Origin: Pseudodonghicola flavimaris
GTDB lineage: Bacteria; Pseudomonadota; Alphaproteobacteria; Rhodobacterales; Rhodobacteraceae
Reading direction: 5' to 3'
DNA: 64,000 bases
Assembly: GCF_030164425.1 (NCBI RefSeq)
Contig: NZ_JASNJD010000015.1
Coordinates: 46,587 to 110,586, forward strand
Shown here: piece by piece, positions 52,993 through 61,863 of the stretch
How the letters are laid out: each line of letters starts with the position of its first letter
How positions within the stretch are numbered: position 1 is the stretch's first letter
The notes under the pieces: model-generated
Seen by the model: the letters and a program-made list of their open reading frames with translations, nothing else
The model's database searches: none
Told to the model about the DNA's origin: nothing
Position numbers and translations under genes: made by a program

Positions 52993-53889
52993 TCACCCCT
53001 GCGGCCAGAGCGGATGCGGCACCGGATCCTTGGCACGCAGGAAATGATGCCGAAACACCTCGGCATAGGAGCGATACCGATAGCCGTCGTTCACCGCCAG
53101 ATAGCGCTGCCGCCCGGCGCGATAGAGCGCCGGCAGCCGATACCAGGGTGCCGCCGGGTTCAGGTGATGCACCACATGCAGGTTGTTGTTCAGAAACAGA
53201 AAGGCCAGCGGGCCACGATCCTCGACGATCACCGTGCGGGCGCGGGTCTTCTGATGCGCGCGATGTTCCAGGAAAGTGCGGATCTTCAGCACGCCCATCG
53301 CCGCATAGGCCGCGCTCAGATAAGAGCCGAGCGGCATCGGCGCGCAGAGCACCAGCCAGATCACCAGCGCCACCCCGGGCAGATGCAGCCCCCAGGCCAG
53401 CCAGACCGCCCGGTCGCCGCGCCCGGCCAGCCCGAAGTCCGCCGCCAGGAAGCTGGCCTGACCGATGGCCGGCCCCAGCAGTATCCGCCCCAGCAGCGTG
53501 TTGTTGGCGCGGAAAAGCCGCCGCCGCCAGCGCGGCAGCCCGGCCCAGACCGCCGGGTCGAGGTAATTGGATTCCGGATCGTCATAGGGATCGGTCAGAT
53601 TGGCGTCGCGATGATGTGCCAGATGCAGATCGCGAAACCGGTTATAGGGAAAGGCCAGCCCGATCGGCAGAGCCATGCTGGCCTCGTTCAGCCAGCGCCA
53701 GCGCGTCGGGTGACCGTGCAACACCTCATGGCTCAGCGACGAATGCAGCACGATGGCCAGCACCGCCAGCGGCCATCCGGCCCAGAGCGGCAGGAGCCAC
53801 AGCGCCGCCATCCAGCCGCCGTAGCAGAGCGGGATCAGCAGAACCGTGGGCCAATCTATCTGTCCTGCCGCCCTGCCCTGTCTGCTCAT
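52993..53889 (-). CDS. Membrane fatty acid desaturase / hydroxylase
   Basis: The 298-residue protein has the three histidine boxes of the di-iron membrane desaturases: LHSSLSHEVLHGHP (about 65-78), DLHLAHHRDANLTDP (about 104-118) and NNLHVVHHLNP (about 245-255), with hydrophobic segments between. The inner ATG (MSRQGRAAG) has GAGGG before it and is preferred over a longer frame. It could act on membrane lipids or carotenoids. It is divergent from an XRE regulator. Confidence 0.85.
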   Translation of the reverse strand: MSRQGRAAGQIDWPTVLLIPLCYGGWMAALWLLPLWAGWPLAVLAIVLHSSLSHEVLHGHPTRWRWLNEASMALPIGLAFPYNRFRDLHLAHHRDANLTDPYDDPESNYLDPAVWAGLPRWRRRLFRANNTLLGRILLGPAIGQASFLAADFGLAGRGDRAVWLAWGLHLPGVALVIWLVLCAPMPLGSYLSAAYAAMGVLKIRTFLEHRAHQKTRARTVIVEDRGPLAFLFLNNNLHVVHHLNPAAPWYRLPALYRAGRQRYLAVNDGYRYRSYAEVFRHHFLRAKDPVPHPLWPQG

Positions 53890-53975
53890 GTCACCCTCAT
53901 GCCTGCCTTCGCTCCAGCTAACGCTGCGGCGCGGCATGTGACCATTCTGAATGTGATTAACAAAATTCATCGGAT

Positions 53976-53989
53976 GTGATATTTATCAC
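53976..53989. promoter_or_regulatory. GTGATATTTATCAC palindrome before the XRE gene
   Basis: A perfect 6-bp inverted repeat with a 2-base centre lies 3 bases before the XRE start, in an AT-rich patch of the 103-base divergent region. ATGTGAT occurs once more about 23 bases upstream. It is a plausible XRE operator that would cover the ribosome site and repress the gene's own translation or transcription. Confidence 0.5.
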
Positions 53990-53992
53990 CAC

Positions 53993-54853
53993 ATGTCGCA
54001 AATCATCGACAAACGCCTGCGCGCCGCGCAGTTTCGCGCCCGGCTCGCCGCCGCCATGGCCCAGACCGGCATCAGCCAGAGCGCGCTGGCCCGGGCCATC
54101 GCCGTCGACCGCTCCACCATCTCGCAGCTGCTGACCGATCAGGGCGCCCGCCTGCCCAACGCCCATGTGATCGGCGCCTGTGCAGCCGCGCTGGGGGTCT
54201 CGGCCGACTGGCTGCTCAGCCTCTCCGACCGGCCCGAAAGCGCAGCGGAACTGCTGTCCACCTCGCTCGGCATGACCGAAGCGCCGCGGGCACTGGTCGA
54301 CGAGCAGATCTTCGATTGGCATCGCGAGGCCGCCGGGTACAAGATCCGCCATGTGCCCGCCGCCCTGCCCGACATGCTGAAGACGCGGGCGATGCTGGAG
54401 TGGGAATATACCCCGCATCTGGGGCGCACGGCCGATCAGGCCATCGGCGCGTCAGAGGATCGACTGAACTGGATGCGCGGCTCGCAATCTGATTACGAAA
54501 TCGCCCTGCCGCTGCATGAGATGGAGAGTTTCGCGCGCGGCACCGGCTACTACCACGGCTTGCCGGCAACGGTCCGGCAGGAGCAGATCGCGCAGTTCCT
54601 GACACTCAGCGAACAGCTCTATCCGCGGCTCAGGCTCTATCTCTTCGACGCCCGGCGGCTCTATTCGGCGCCGGTGACGCTGTTCGGTCCGCTGCTCTGC
54701 GTCTTCTATGCCGGAGGCCATTACCTGACCTTTCGCGACCGCGACCGGATCGAGGTCTTTACCCATCATTTCGACCGGCTGGTGCGGGAGGCCACGGTCA
54801 CCGCCCGCGGCCTGCCCGATCATCTGCGGCGCCTGCGCCGGGAGATCACCTGA
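53993..54853 (+). CDS. XRE-family transcriptional regulator
   Basis: The 286-residue protein has an N-terminal XRE helix-turn-helix (TGISQSALARAIAVDRSTIS with LLTDQGARLPNAHVIGACA, about residues 25-72). A long C-terminal domain of unknown type follows, with FDWHREAAGYKIRHVPAALP and FYAGGHYLTFRDRDRIEVFT. The large domain suggests effector or redox sensing. The desaturase is the divergent neighbour and likely target. No ribosome site is visible beyond the palindrome. Confidence 0.85.
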   Translation: MSQIIDKRLRAAQFRARLAAAMAQTGISQSALARAIAVDRSTISQLLTDQGARLPNAHVIGACAAALGVSADWLLSLSDRPESAAELLSTSLGMTEAPRALVDEQIFDWHREAAGYKIRHVPAALPDMLKTRAMLEWEYTPHLGRTADQAIGASEDRLNWMRGSQSDYEIALPLHEMESFARGTGYYHGLPATVRQEQIAQFLTLSEQLYPRLRLYLFDARRLYSAPVTLFGPLLCVFYAGGHYLTFRDRDRIEVFTHHFDRLVREATVTARGLPDHLRRLRREIT

Positions 54854-54871
54854 CCCCCCGCCCCCCGGAGA

Positions 54872-56347
54872 TCAGCGCGGCTGCCCGACGAAGCGCCCGG
54901 CGCCCTCCGGCAAGGGCAGCGCCGCATGGGCGGTGGCGATCCGCTCCAGCGCCGCCTGAATCTCGGCCGACGGGTCAGAGGGGCGCCGGCTCTCCAGGCT
55001 GACATGCAGCAGGAAATGTTCGCCGGTGGCGATCAGCCGGTCGCCGGCCCGCATCTCGTGGAACAGGTGCATCTTCTTGCCCTGCCCCAGCAGAACCCGG
55101 GTGTGGATGGTGAAGAGCGCCCCCGCGTGCAGCTCGTCGATATGGCGGATATGGCTCTCGGCGGTGAAATAGCTGCCCCCCGAGGCGATGTAATCCGCAT
55201 CCGCCCCCACCAGTTCCATGAACCGGTCGGAGGCGCTGGCGAAGGCCTCCAGATAGCGGAATTCCGTCATATGGCCGTTGTAATCGGTCCAGTCCAGCGG
55301 CACCGCGCGGCGCAGAGTGACGATGGGCTGGCTGACATCCGCGATCTCGCCGGCCCGGGCCCCCAGCACGCTGCCGGATTTCAGCCGCCCGTCCTGGGCG
55401 TTCAGCAGCTCGCCCGCGCCCCAGTTCTGCGCCTTCAGCGCCCGCATCATGCCGACCAGGTTGGTGTCGCGGATTCGCTCCAGCTCCCGGATGGAATAGG
55501 CCCCGGATTGCGCATCCGACTGGTCCGCGATCAGATCGACCAGGTCCTCGGTGAACTCCGGCACATCCATCAGCTTGGTCCAGGGCCATTTCAGCGCCGG
55601 ACCGAATTGCGCCATGAAATGCCGCATGCCGGCTTCGCCCCCGGCGATCCGATAGGTCTCGAACAGCCCCATCTGCGCCCAGCGGATGCCGAAACCATAG
55701 CGGATCGCGTTGTCGATCTCCTCGGTGGTGGCGATCTCATCCTTGACCAACCAGAGCGCCTCGCGCCAGACCGCCTCCAGCAGGCGATCGGCGACATGGG
55801 CGTCGATCTCCTTCTTCAGGTGCAACGGATACATGCCGATGGAGGTCAGCGTATCGGCGGCCCGCGCCACCAGCTCGGCCGGGTTGTCCGGCGAGGTCAC
55901 CAGTTCCACCACCGGCAACAGATACACCGGGTTGAACGGATGGGTGACAACGATCTGCCCGACCCAGGCCGCCCCTGCCTGCAATTCAGACGGCTTGAAC
56001 CCCGAGGTCGAGGAACCGATCACCGCCCCCGGATCGCAGGCGGCCTGGATCTGGGCGAAGACCTTCTGCTTCAGCGGCAGCTGCTCCGGCACGCTTTCCT
56101 GAATCCAGGCCGCGCCGGCGACCGCCTCCGCCAGATCGTCGTGGAACGTCAGCGCGCCTTCCGTCGGCAGCGCCACATCGGTCAGCCCCGGCAGGGCACG
56201 GCGGGCGTTGTCCAGCACCTCGCCGATCTTGCGCTCTGCCTGCGGATCGGGATCGAAAATTCGCACGTCCCAGCCGTTCAGCAGAAACCGCGCGGCCCAG
56301 CCGCCGCCGATGACGCCGCCGCCGACGATGGTTGCAATCTTGCTCAT
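54872..56347 (-). CDS. L-carnitine 3-dehydrogenase fused to betainyl-CoA thioesterase
   Basis: The 491-residue fusion has an NAD-binding 3HCDH-like part: KIATIVGGGVIGGGWAARFL at the N-terminus, SSTSGFKPSELQ and VVTHPFNPVYLLPVVELV with the catalytic His region. From about residue 340 a hotdog thioesterase follows (PLDWTDYNGHMTEFRYLEAF). The first part oxidises carnitine to 3-dehydrocarnitine. The second matches CdhB, the thioesterase that frees glycine betaine from betainyl-CoA. In Pseudomonas these are separate cdhA and cdhB. It overlaps the upstream SDR gene by ATGA. Confidence 0.9.
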   Translation of the reverse strand: MSKIATIVGGGVIGGGWAARFLLNGWDVRIFDPDPQAERKIGEVLDNARRALPGLTDVALPTEGALTFHDDLAEAVAGAAWIQESVPEQLPLKQKVFAQIQAACDPGAVIGSSTSGFKPSELQAGAAWVGQIVVTHPFNPVYLLPVVELVTSPDNPAELVARAADTLTSIGMYPLHLKKEIDAHVADRLLEAVWREALWLVKDEIATTEEIDNAIRYGFGIRWAQMGLFETYRIAGGEAGMRHFMAQFGPALKWPWTKLMDVPEFTEDLVDLIADQSDAQSGAYSIRELERIRDTNLVGMMRALKAQNWGAGELLNAQDGRLKSGSVLGARAGEIADVSQPIVTLRRAVPLDWTDYNGHMTEFRYLEAFASASDRFMELVGADADYIASGGSYFTAESHIRHIDELHAGALFTIHTRVLLGQGKKMHLFHEMRAGDRLIATGEHFLLHVSLESRRPSDPSAEIQAALERIATAHAALPLPEGAGRFVGQPR

Positions 56348-57111
56348 GGCACCAATGTCTCCGTATGTCCGTCGATGGCCAGGATCTGGCCGGAAATCTT
56401 TGCCGCGGCGGGAGAGGCGAGAAACAGCGCCATATCCGCCACCTCATCGGCGCTGACCCAGCTGCGCAGGCTGACGCCCTTAACATATTGCTGACGCACC
56501 TGCTCCACCGGCAGGCCGGAGGCCGCCGCCTCCTTGGCCAGCACCCGTTCCATGCGCGGCCCCTCGACCGCGCCCGGAGCCAACCCGTTCACCCGGACAC
56601 CGTCCGGCCCCAGTTCCATCGCCAGGGTCTTGGTCAACCCGACGATGCCCCACTTCGCCGCCGCATAGGGCGCGCGCAGCGGATAGCCGAAGAGCCCGGC
56701 CGTCGAAGAGGTCAGAAGGATCAGCCCCGCCCCCTGCGCCCGCATCACCCGTGCCGCCCAGCGGCAGGTCAGAAACGCCCCGTTCAGCGACACATCGAGA
56801 CAGGCGCGCCAGCCGTCATAATCCAGATCCTCGATCCGGCCCGCGGGCCCGCCGATCCCGGCATTGGCGCAGACCACGTCCGCGCCGCCCCAGTCGGATT
56901 CCACCCGGGCGAGAAAGGCGCCCATCTCGGCCTCGTCGGTGACATCGGCCGGCGCCGCGATCCAGTCGGGATGGGCGGCGGCCACCGCCGCCACCGCCGC
57001 CGCGTCAGCATCGCAGACTGCCACCCGGTCGCCGCGCGCGGCGAACCGTTCCGCCAACCGCAGGCCGATCCCCGCCGCACCGCCGGTGATCACCACCCGC
57101 CCTGCCGTCAT
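56344..57111 (-). CDS. Short-chain dehydrogenase/reductase in the carnitine cluster
   Basis: The 255-residue SDR has the cofactor motif VITGGAAGIGLRLAERFA, NAGIGGP, and the Ser-Tyr-Lys triad in LLTSSTAGLFGYPLRAPYAA followed by AKWG. It lies between the CdhC and CdhAB genes, 4 bases after the former and overlapping the latter, so it belongs to the operon. The known carnitine route needs no SDR here; it may handle a D-carnitine or hydroxy-acid side substrate. Specificity is unknown. Confidence 0.88.
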   Translation of the reverse strand: MTAGRVVITGGAAGIGLRLAERFAARGDRVAVCDADAAAVAAVAAAHPDWIAAPADVTDEAEMGAFLARVESDWGGADVVCANAGIGGPAGRIEDLDYDGWRACLDVSLNGAFLTCRWAARVMRAQGAGLILLTSSTAGLFGYPLRAPYAAAKWGIVGLTKTLAMELGPDGVRVNGLAPGAVEGPRMERVLAKEAAASGLPVEQVRQQYVKGVSLRSWVSADEVADMALFLASPAAAKISGQILAIDGHTETLVP

Positions 57112-57115
57112 CGGA

Positions 57116-58033
57116 TCAGACCGCCTTGGGCGCGCGTTTGGTCAGGCCCAGCTTGGCGCGGACCTCCTCCGGGCCGATCACCCGGGCGCCCATCCGCTCG
57201 ACGATGCCCGCCGCACGCTCGACCAGCTGCGCGTTGGTCGCCAGCACCCCCTTGTCGAGCCAGAGGTTATCCTCCAGCCCAACCCGGACATTGCCGCCCG
57301 CCAGCACCGAGGCCGCGACATAGGACATCTGGTTGCGCCCCAGCCCGAAGGCAGAGAAGGTCCAGTCGTCGGGCACGTTGTTGACCATCGCCATGAAGGT
57401 GTTCAGATCGTCCGGCGCACCCCAGGGCACCCCCATGCAGAGCTGCACCAGCGCCGGGCTGTCCAGCACCCCGTCCTTGACCAGTTGCTTGGCATACCAC
57501 AGATGGCCGGTGTCGAAGGCTTCGATCTCGGGCTTCACGCCAAGCTCGGTCATCATCCGGCCCATCGCCTGCAGCATGCCCGGCGTGTTGGTCATCACGT
57601 AATCGGCCTCGGCGAAATTCATCGTGCCGCAGTCCAGCGTGCAGATTTCCGGCAGACATTGCGCCACATGCGCCACCCGCTCGGCCGCGCCGGCCATATC
57701 GGTGCCCGCCTCCATCAGCGGCAGCGGCCGCTCGGTGGGGCCGAAGACCATATCGCCGCCCATGCCGGCGGTCAGGTTCAGCACCACGTCGACCTCCGAT
57801 TCGCGAATGCGTTCGGTCACCTCGCGATAGAGCGCCAGATCGCGCGACGGCGCCCCGGTCTCGGGATCGCGGACATGGCAATGCACCACCGCCGCCCCGG
57901 CCCGCGCCGCCTCGATGGCGCTGTCGGCGATCTGCGCCGGACTGCGGGGCACATGCGGGCTGCGGTCCTGGGTGCTGCCCGATCCGGTGACGGCACAGGT
58001 GATGAAGACCTCGCGGTTCATGGCAAGCGGCAT
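57116..58033 (-). CDS. cdhC: 3-dehydrocarnitine cleavage enzyme (BKACE family)
   Basis: The 305-residue DUF849/BKACE protein has [20 protein letters not shown] at the N-terminus, [20 protein letters not shown] with the zinc histidines, and [20 protein letters not shown] with [14 protein letters not shown] near the C-terminus. BKACE enzymes cleave beta-keto acids with acetyl-CoA; here 3-dehydrocarnitine would give betainyl-CoA and acetoacetate. The ATG of MPLAMNRE has GGGAG 9 bases upstream and was preferred to a longer frame. It is the first gene of the operon, facing cdhR. Confidence 0.88.
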   Translation of the reverse strand: MPLAMNREVFITCAVTGSGSTQDRSPHVPRSPAQIADSAIEAARAGAAVVHCHVRDPETGAPSRDLALYREVTERIRESEVDVVLNLTAGMGGDMVFGPTERPLPLMEAGTDMAGAAERVAHVAQCLPEICTLDCGTMNFAEADYVMTNTPGMLQAMGRMMTELGVKPEIEAFDTGHLWYAKQLVKDGVLDSPALVQLCMGVPWGAPDDLNTFMAMVNNVPDDWTFSAFGLGRNQMSYVAASVLAGGNVRVGLEDNLWLDKGVLATNAQLVERAAGIVERMGARVIGPEEVRAKLGLTKRAPKAV

Positions 58034-58126
58034 TGTGGAAACTCCCTCAGGCTGTCTGATGATGGTGTCGCCGCCAGCCTGACCCGGGTTCTGCTGCAAG
58101 AGTTTTCATGATACGAAGCAAAGTTG

Positions 58127-59098
58127 ATGAAATCCGCAAAAAACATCCTGACCCCGAGCGCCCGCCCGCTGCGCACCGTGATCCTGGTGCCGGAGGAGAC
58201 CAATACGCTCAGCTTCGCCGCGGCCGTCGACCCGATGCGCGCGGCGAACCGGATGGCCGGTCGGCCGCTGTTCGACTGGCGCTTCGCCACCCCCGACGGC
58301 GCCCCGTCGCAGTTGACCAGCGGCATCGCCGTGCCGGGCGAGGCGCTGGCCCGGGTGTCCGGCTGCGATCTGCTGCTGACAGTGGCGGGCTTCGGACTGG
58401 AGCGGCACGATACCCCGGCCCTGCGCGCCAGCCTGCGCCGGATCGCCGCCACCGGCGCCACCCTGGCCGGCGTCGACGGCGGTCCCTGGCTGATGGCGGC
58501 GGCCGGGCTGCTCGACGGCTATCGCGCCACCACTCATTGGGAGGATCTCGATCGCTTCGCCACCCGGTTCCCCGAGGTGCAGGTGCTGCAGGACCGCTTT
58601 CACATCGACGGACCGCGGATGACCTGCGGCGGCGCCCTGCCGGCAATCGACATGATGCTGCACCTGATCGGCCATCGTTTCGGCACCCCGCTGGCGGCGC
58701 GGGTCGCCGGTCTCTTCCTCTACGACAGTCCCGGCGATCCGGCCCGGGCGCAGCGGCGCCTCGGCCGCGATCCGCGCCACTCCGCCCTCACCCGCAAGGC
58801 CAGCCTGCTGATGGAGCAGAACCTGGACGCGCCGCTGCCCATCGCCGAAATCGCCCGCCGCTGCGGCTGCAGTGCGCGCAGCCTCGAAACCCAGTTCCGC
58901 GCCCGCCTCGACACCACCCCCAGCGCCCACGCGCTGAGCCTGCGGCTGGCCGAGGCCCGGCGCCTGGTCCTCGAAACCGACCTGCCGCTGATGGATGTGG
59001 CGCTCGCCACTGGTTTCGCCTCTGCCGCCGGTTTCTCCCGCGCCTTCCGCGCCGCCCATGGCCAGAGCGCCCGCAGCCTGCGCCGCGCCCGGCCCTGA
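58127..59098 (+). CDS. cdhR: GlxA/AraC-family regulator of carnitine catabolism
   Basis: The 323-residue protein has an N-terminal DJ-1/PfpI-like ligand domain (VILVPEETNTLSFAAAVDPM; GGPWLMAAAGLLDGYRAT). A C-terminal AraC double helix-turn-helix follows (PLPIAEIARRCGCSARSLET; MDVALATGFASAAGFSRAFR). This layout and the divergent cdhC match CdhR, the carnitine-responsive activator. A TTG three bases earlier is also possible. No good ribosome site is seen, so its expression may be low. Confidence 0.88.
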   Translation: MKSAKNILTPSARPLRTVILVPEETNTLSFAAAVDPMRAANRMAGRPLFDWRFATPDGAPSQLTSGIAVPGEALARVSGCDLLLTVAGFGLERHDTPALRASLRRIAATGATLAGVDGGPWLMAAAGLLDGYRATTHWEDLDRFATRFPEVQVLQDRFHIDGPRMTCGGALPAIDMMLHLIGHRFGTPLAARVAGLFLYDSPGDPARAQRRLGRDPRHSALTRKASLLMEQNLDAPLPIAEIARRCGCSARSLETQFRARLDTTPSAHALSLRLAEARRLVLETDLPLMDVALATGFASAAGFSRAFRAAHGQSARSLRRARP

Positions 59099-59112
59099 CG
59101 CCCCGCCGCGAT

Positions 59113-59144
59113 CTTTTTCTAGCGCCCAATATCCCCGCCGGAGG
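59113..59144 (-). repeat. Extragenic repeat motif, copy D
   Basis: On the minus strand CCTCCGGCGGGGATATTGGG is followed by CGCTAGAAAAAG. This is the best match to the consensus of the four copies. It lies in the 86-base gap between convergent cdhR and the aldo/keto reductase gene. Confidence 0.5.
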
Positions 59145-59184
59145 CATGCCGCGCCAGCGGCATCCCCCCGGGCGCCGGGATCGG

Positions 59185-60231
59185 TCAGTAGGGCATCGGA
59201 TGCGCCCGGTGCGCCTGGTCGATCTCAGCCAGGATTTCCTCGCTCAACTCGACCTCGACCGAGCTCAGGATCCGGTCCAGATGCTCCAGCCGGGTGGCCC
59301 CGAAGATCGCACTTGCCATGAACGGGCGGGTCCGGCACCAGGCCAGCGCCAGATGCACCGGGTCGAGCCCATGCCGCTCGGCGATGCCGATATAGGCCTC
59401 GACCGCCGCGTCGACATAGGGCGATTTGCGCCCGCCCAGCTCCGGCACCAGCGACATGCGGGAGCCTTCGGGCACCGCGCCACCGCGATACTTGCCGGTC
59501 AGATATCCCGCCCCGAGCGGCGAAAAGGCCATCAGCCCGACATCCTCATAGACCGACAGTTCCGCCAGATCAGTGTCATAGAGCCGGCAGAGCAGCGAAT
59601 ATTCGTTCTGGATCGTGGCGACGCGGGGGCCGCCGGTCTGCTCTGCCAGCCGCAGCCATTGCGCGGTGCCCCAGGCGCTTTCGTTCGACAGGCCGAAATG
59701 GCGGATATTGCCCTTGTCGACTTGCGCCTTCAGCGCTTCGAGACAATCGACCATATCCGCGATCACCGCCTCTCGGTCGCCGCCCGAGGGGTCATAGGTC
59801 CAGTTCTTGCGGAACATGTAACTGCCCCGGTTCGGCCAGTGGAACTGATAAAGGTCGATGACATCGGTCTTGAGCCGCCGCAGCGACGCCTCGACCACCT
59901 CGGGGATGGTGCGCGAGGAAATCGGCGCCCCGTCGCGGGCAATCGCCGAGCCTTCGCCGGAGTGTTTGGTGGCGAGGATGAACTCCTGCCGCCGCCCCGG
60001 GTTCGCCGCGATCCAGTCGCCGATGATCGCCTCGCTATGGCCCAGCGTCTCCTTGCGGGGCGGGTTGACCGGATACATCTCAGCGGTGTCGATGAAGTTG
60101 ACGCCGGCGGCCAGCGCCCGGTCGATCTGCGCATGGGCTTCCTCCGGCGGGGTCTGGTTGCCATAGGTCATCGTCCCCAGGCAGAGCTCCGAGACCATCA
60201 GGCCGGTGCGGCCGAGCGGATTCATTTTCAT
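59185..60231 (-). CDS. Aldo/keto reductase, Tas-like
   Basis: The 348-residue protein has the AKR signature LGRTGLMVSELCLGTMTYG, INFIDTAEMYP-type Asp-Tyr (AGVNFIDTAEMYPVNPPRKE), the Lys in FILATKHSGEG and IDLYQFHWPNRGS, giving the D-Y-K-H tetrad. Length and the PVNPPRKETLG insert match E. coli Tas. It reduces carbonyls with NADPH; the natural substrate is unknown. It stands alone, convergent with cdhR. Confidence 0.88.
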   Translation of the reverse strand: MKMNPLGRTGLMVSELCLGTMTYGNQTPPEEAHAQIDRALAAGVNFIDTAEMYPVNPPRKETLGHSEAIIGDWIAANPGRRQEFILATKHSGEGSAIARDGAPISSRTIPEVVEASLRRLKTDVIDLYQFHWPNRGSYMFRKNWTYDPSGGDREAVIADMVDCLEALKAQVDKGNIRHFGLSNESAWGTAQWLRLAEQTGGPRVATIQNEYSLLCRLYDTDLAELSVYEDVGLMAFSPLGAGYLTGKYRGGAVPEGSRMSLVPELGGRKSPYVDAAVEAYIGIAERHGLDPVHLALAWCRTRPFMASAIFGATRLEHLDRILSSVEVELSEEILAEIDQAHRAHPMPY

Positions 60232-60544
60232 CGCGCGTTCCTTTCGTCAGTCTTCCATGTCGTCAGTCCCGGCGGACCCTAGTCCCTGGCGGGACGGGGG
60301 CAATCGAAATCCGGCCGCAAGGCGACGATGACGGCACACCGGCCCGGCGAGCGTCCGCGAAATGGACACCACGGCAGCGCCCGCCCTCCCCCGCCCCAGC
60401 GGCAGGACCCAAGCCACGGAACAGCCGCGGCGGCGACAGGCCCCATCCCGACCCCGGCCCGCACCGCGAGAGAGGGTGAAAGGCGACATTTTCCGTCGCA
60501 AACCGGCTCGACAACCGGAACGTGCGCGTCAGGTTGGGCAGACC
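60232..60544. other. Gap between aldo/keto reductase and MFS genes
   Basis: This 313-base divergent region shows no convincing gene. The MFS frame stays open upstream to 60362, but that part is low-complexity Pro/Arg and lacks a start site. GCGACATTTTCCGTCGC near 60484-60500 is an inverted repeat of 5 bp that might be a regulatory site; nothing else stands out. Confidence 0.5.
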
Positions 60545-61768
60545 ATGCGCCTGATCATCTCCTTCTCTGCCCTGTTTCTGTCGATTCTGCTGCTGCAGCT
60601 GTCCTCAGGCGGGGTCAGTCCGCTCGACGCGCTCTCGGGCCTCTCCCTTGGGTTTTCCACCGCCGAGATCGGCGCGCTGGGGTCGTCGCATTTCATCGGC
60701 TTCTTCATCGGCTGCTGGTGGGCGCCGCGGCTGATGGGCACCATCGGCCATTCCCGCGCCTTTGCTGCCTTCACCGCCGCCGGCGCCATCGGGCTGCTGG
60801 CGCATATGCTGCTGATCAACCCCACCGCCTGGGCGATCATGCGGGTGGCGACCGGGCTCTGCGTGGCGGGCTGCTACACGGTGATCGAGGCCTGGATTCA
60901 GGCCAAGGTCACCAATGAGACCCGCGGCCGGGCGATGGGAACCTACCGGGTGGTGGACATGAGTGCCTCACTGCTCGCCCAGCTGCTGATCGGGGTGCTG
61001 GAGCCGGCCAGCTACGTCTCCTACAACTTCCTCGCCATCCTCTGCTGCGCCGCGTTGCTGCCGCTGACCCTGACCCGGGTGGCGCAGCCGGAGACGCCGG
61101 CGGCGCCGCGGCTGAGACCGCTGCTGCCGCTCAGCCGGTCGCCCCTGGCGGTGGCGGGCGTGCTGGTGGCGGCGCTCTCCTCCGCCTCCTTCCGGATGGT
61201 CGGGCCGGTCTATGGCCGCGCCGTCGGGCTCAGCACCGATCAGATCGCCACCTTTCTCGCCGCCTTCGTGCTCGGCGGCGCGCTGGCGCAATATCCGATC
61301 GGCTGGATCGCCGACAAATTCGACCGCCGCGCCGTGCTGATCTGGCTGTCGGTCGCAACCATCGCGGCGGCGGCGGTGACCATTCTGATGCAGCAGAACG
61401 GCACCTGGGCGGTGATGGGCGCGGCCTTCCTGTTCGGGCTGACCAGCTTTCCGATCTATTCGGTGGCGGTGGCCCATGCCCATGACTTCACCGAGACATC
61501 GGAACGGGTGGAGCTGTCGGCGGCGCTGATGTTCTATTTCGCGCTGGGGGCGATTGCCGCGCCCTACAGCGCCTCCGTACTGATCGACGCCTATGGGCCA
61601 GCGGCGATGTTCACCATGATCTCTCTCGCACATGCGCTGCTGATCGTCTTCGGCCTGTGGCGAATGCGCGCCCGCCCGGCCGAGCGACGCACGCGCTATG
61701 TCTACAGCCCCCGCACCTCCTTTCTGATCGGGCGGCTGACCGGGCGACAACGCGACCGCGACCGCTAG
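60545..61768 (+). CDS. Major facilitator superfamily transporter
   Basis: The 407-residue protein has 12 membrane segments and begins with one ([20 protein letters not shown]), which supports the chosen ATG. The MFS loop motif reads [20 protein letters not shown] near residue 254, in the second half. [20 protein letters not shown] is the N-half equivalent. It resembles the YcaD/RhtA-like group with a short basic tail. Substrate unknown. The ribosome site is weak (AGGTTGG). Confidence 0.87.
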   Translation: MRLIISFSALFLSILLLQLSSGGVSPLDALSGLSLGFSTAEIGALGSSHFIGFFIGCWWAPRLMGTIGHSRAFAAFTAAGAIGLLAHMLLINPTAWAIMRVATGLCVAGCYTVIEAWIQAKVTNETRGRAMGTYRVVDMSASLLAQLLIGVLEPASYVSYNFLAILCCAALLPLTLTRVAQPETPAAPRLRPLLPLSRSPLAVAGVLVAALSSASFRMVGPVYGRAVGLSTDQIATFLAAFVLGGALAQYPIGWIADKFDRRAVLIWLSVATIAAAAVTILMQQNGTWAVMGAAFLFGLTSFPIYSVAVAHAHDFTETSERVELSAALMFYFALGAIAAPYSASVLIDAYGPAAMFTMISLAHALLIVFGLWRMRARPAERRTRYVYSPRTSFLIGRLTGRQRDRDR

Positions 61769-61863
61769 GCCCACCGCGACCGCACGCCCCCGGTGGCTTG
61801 CCTCTGGCCTTTCGGCGGCCCGAAATGTATGGGAGGTCCGATCACCAAACAGTCGGGCATCCC

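Noticed and set aside
58108..60282. A long plus-strand frame overlapping cdhR in another frame
   Set aside because: Low-complexity Arg/Pro/Asp sequence with no motif; the cdhR frame has both a DJ-1 and an AraC domain.
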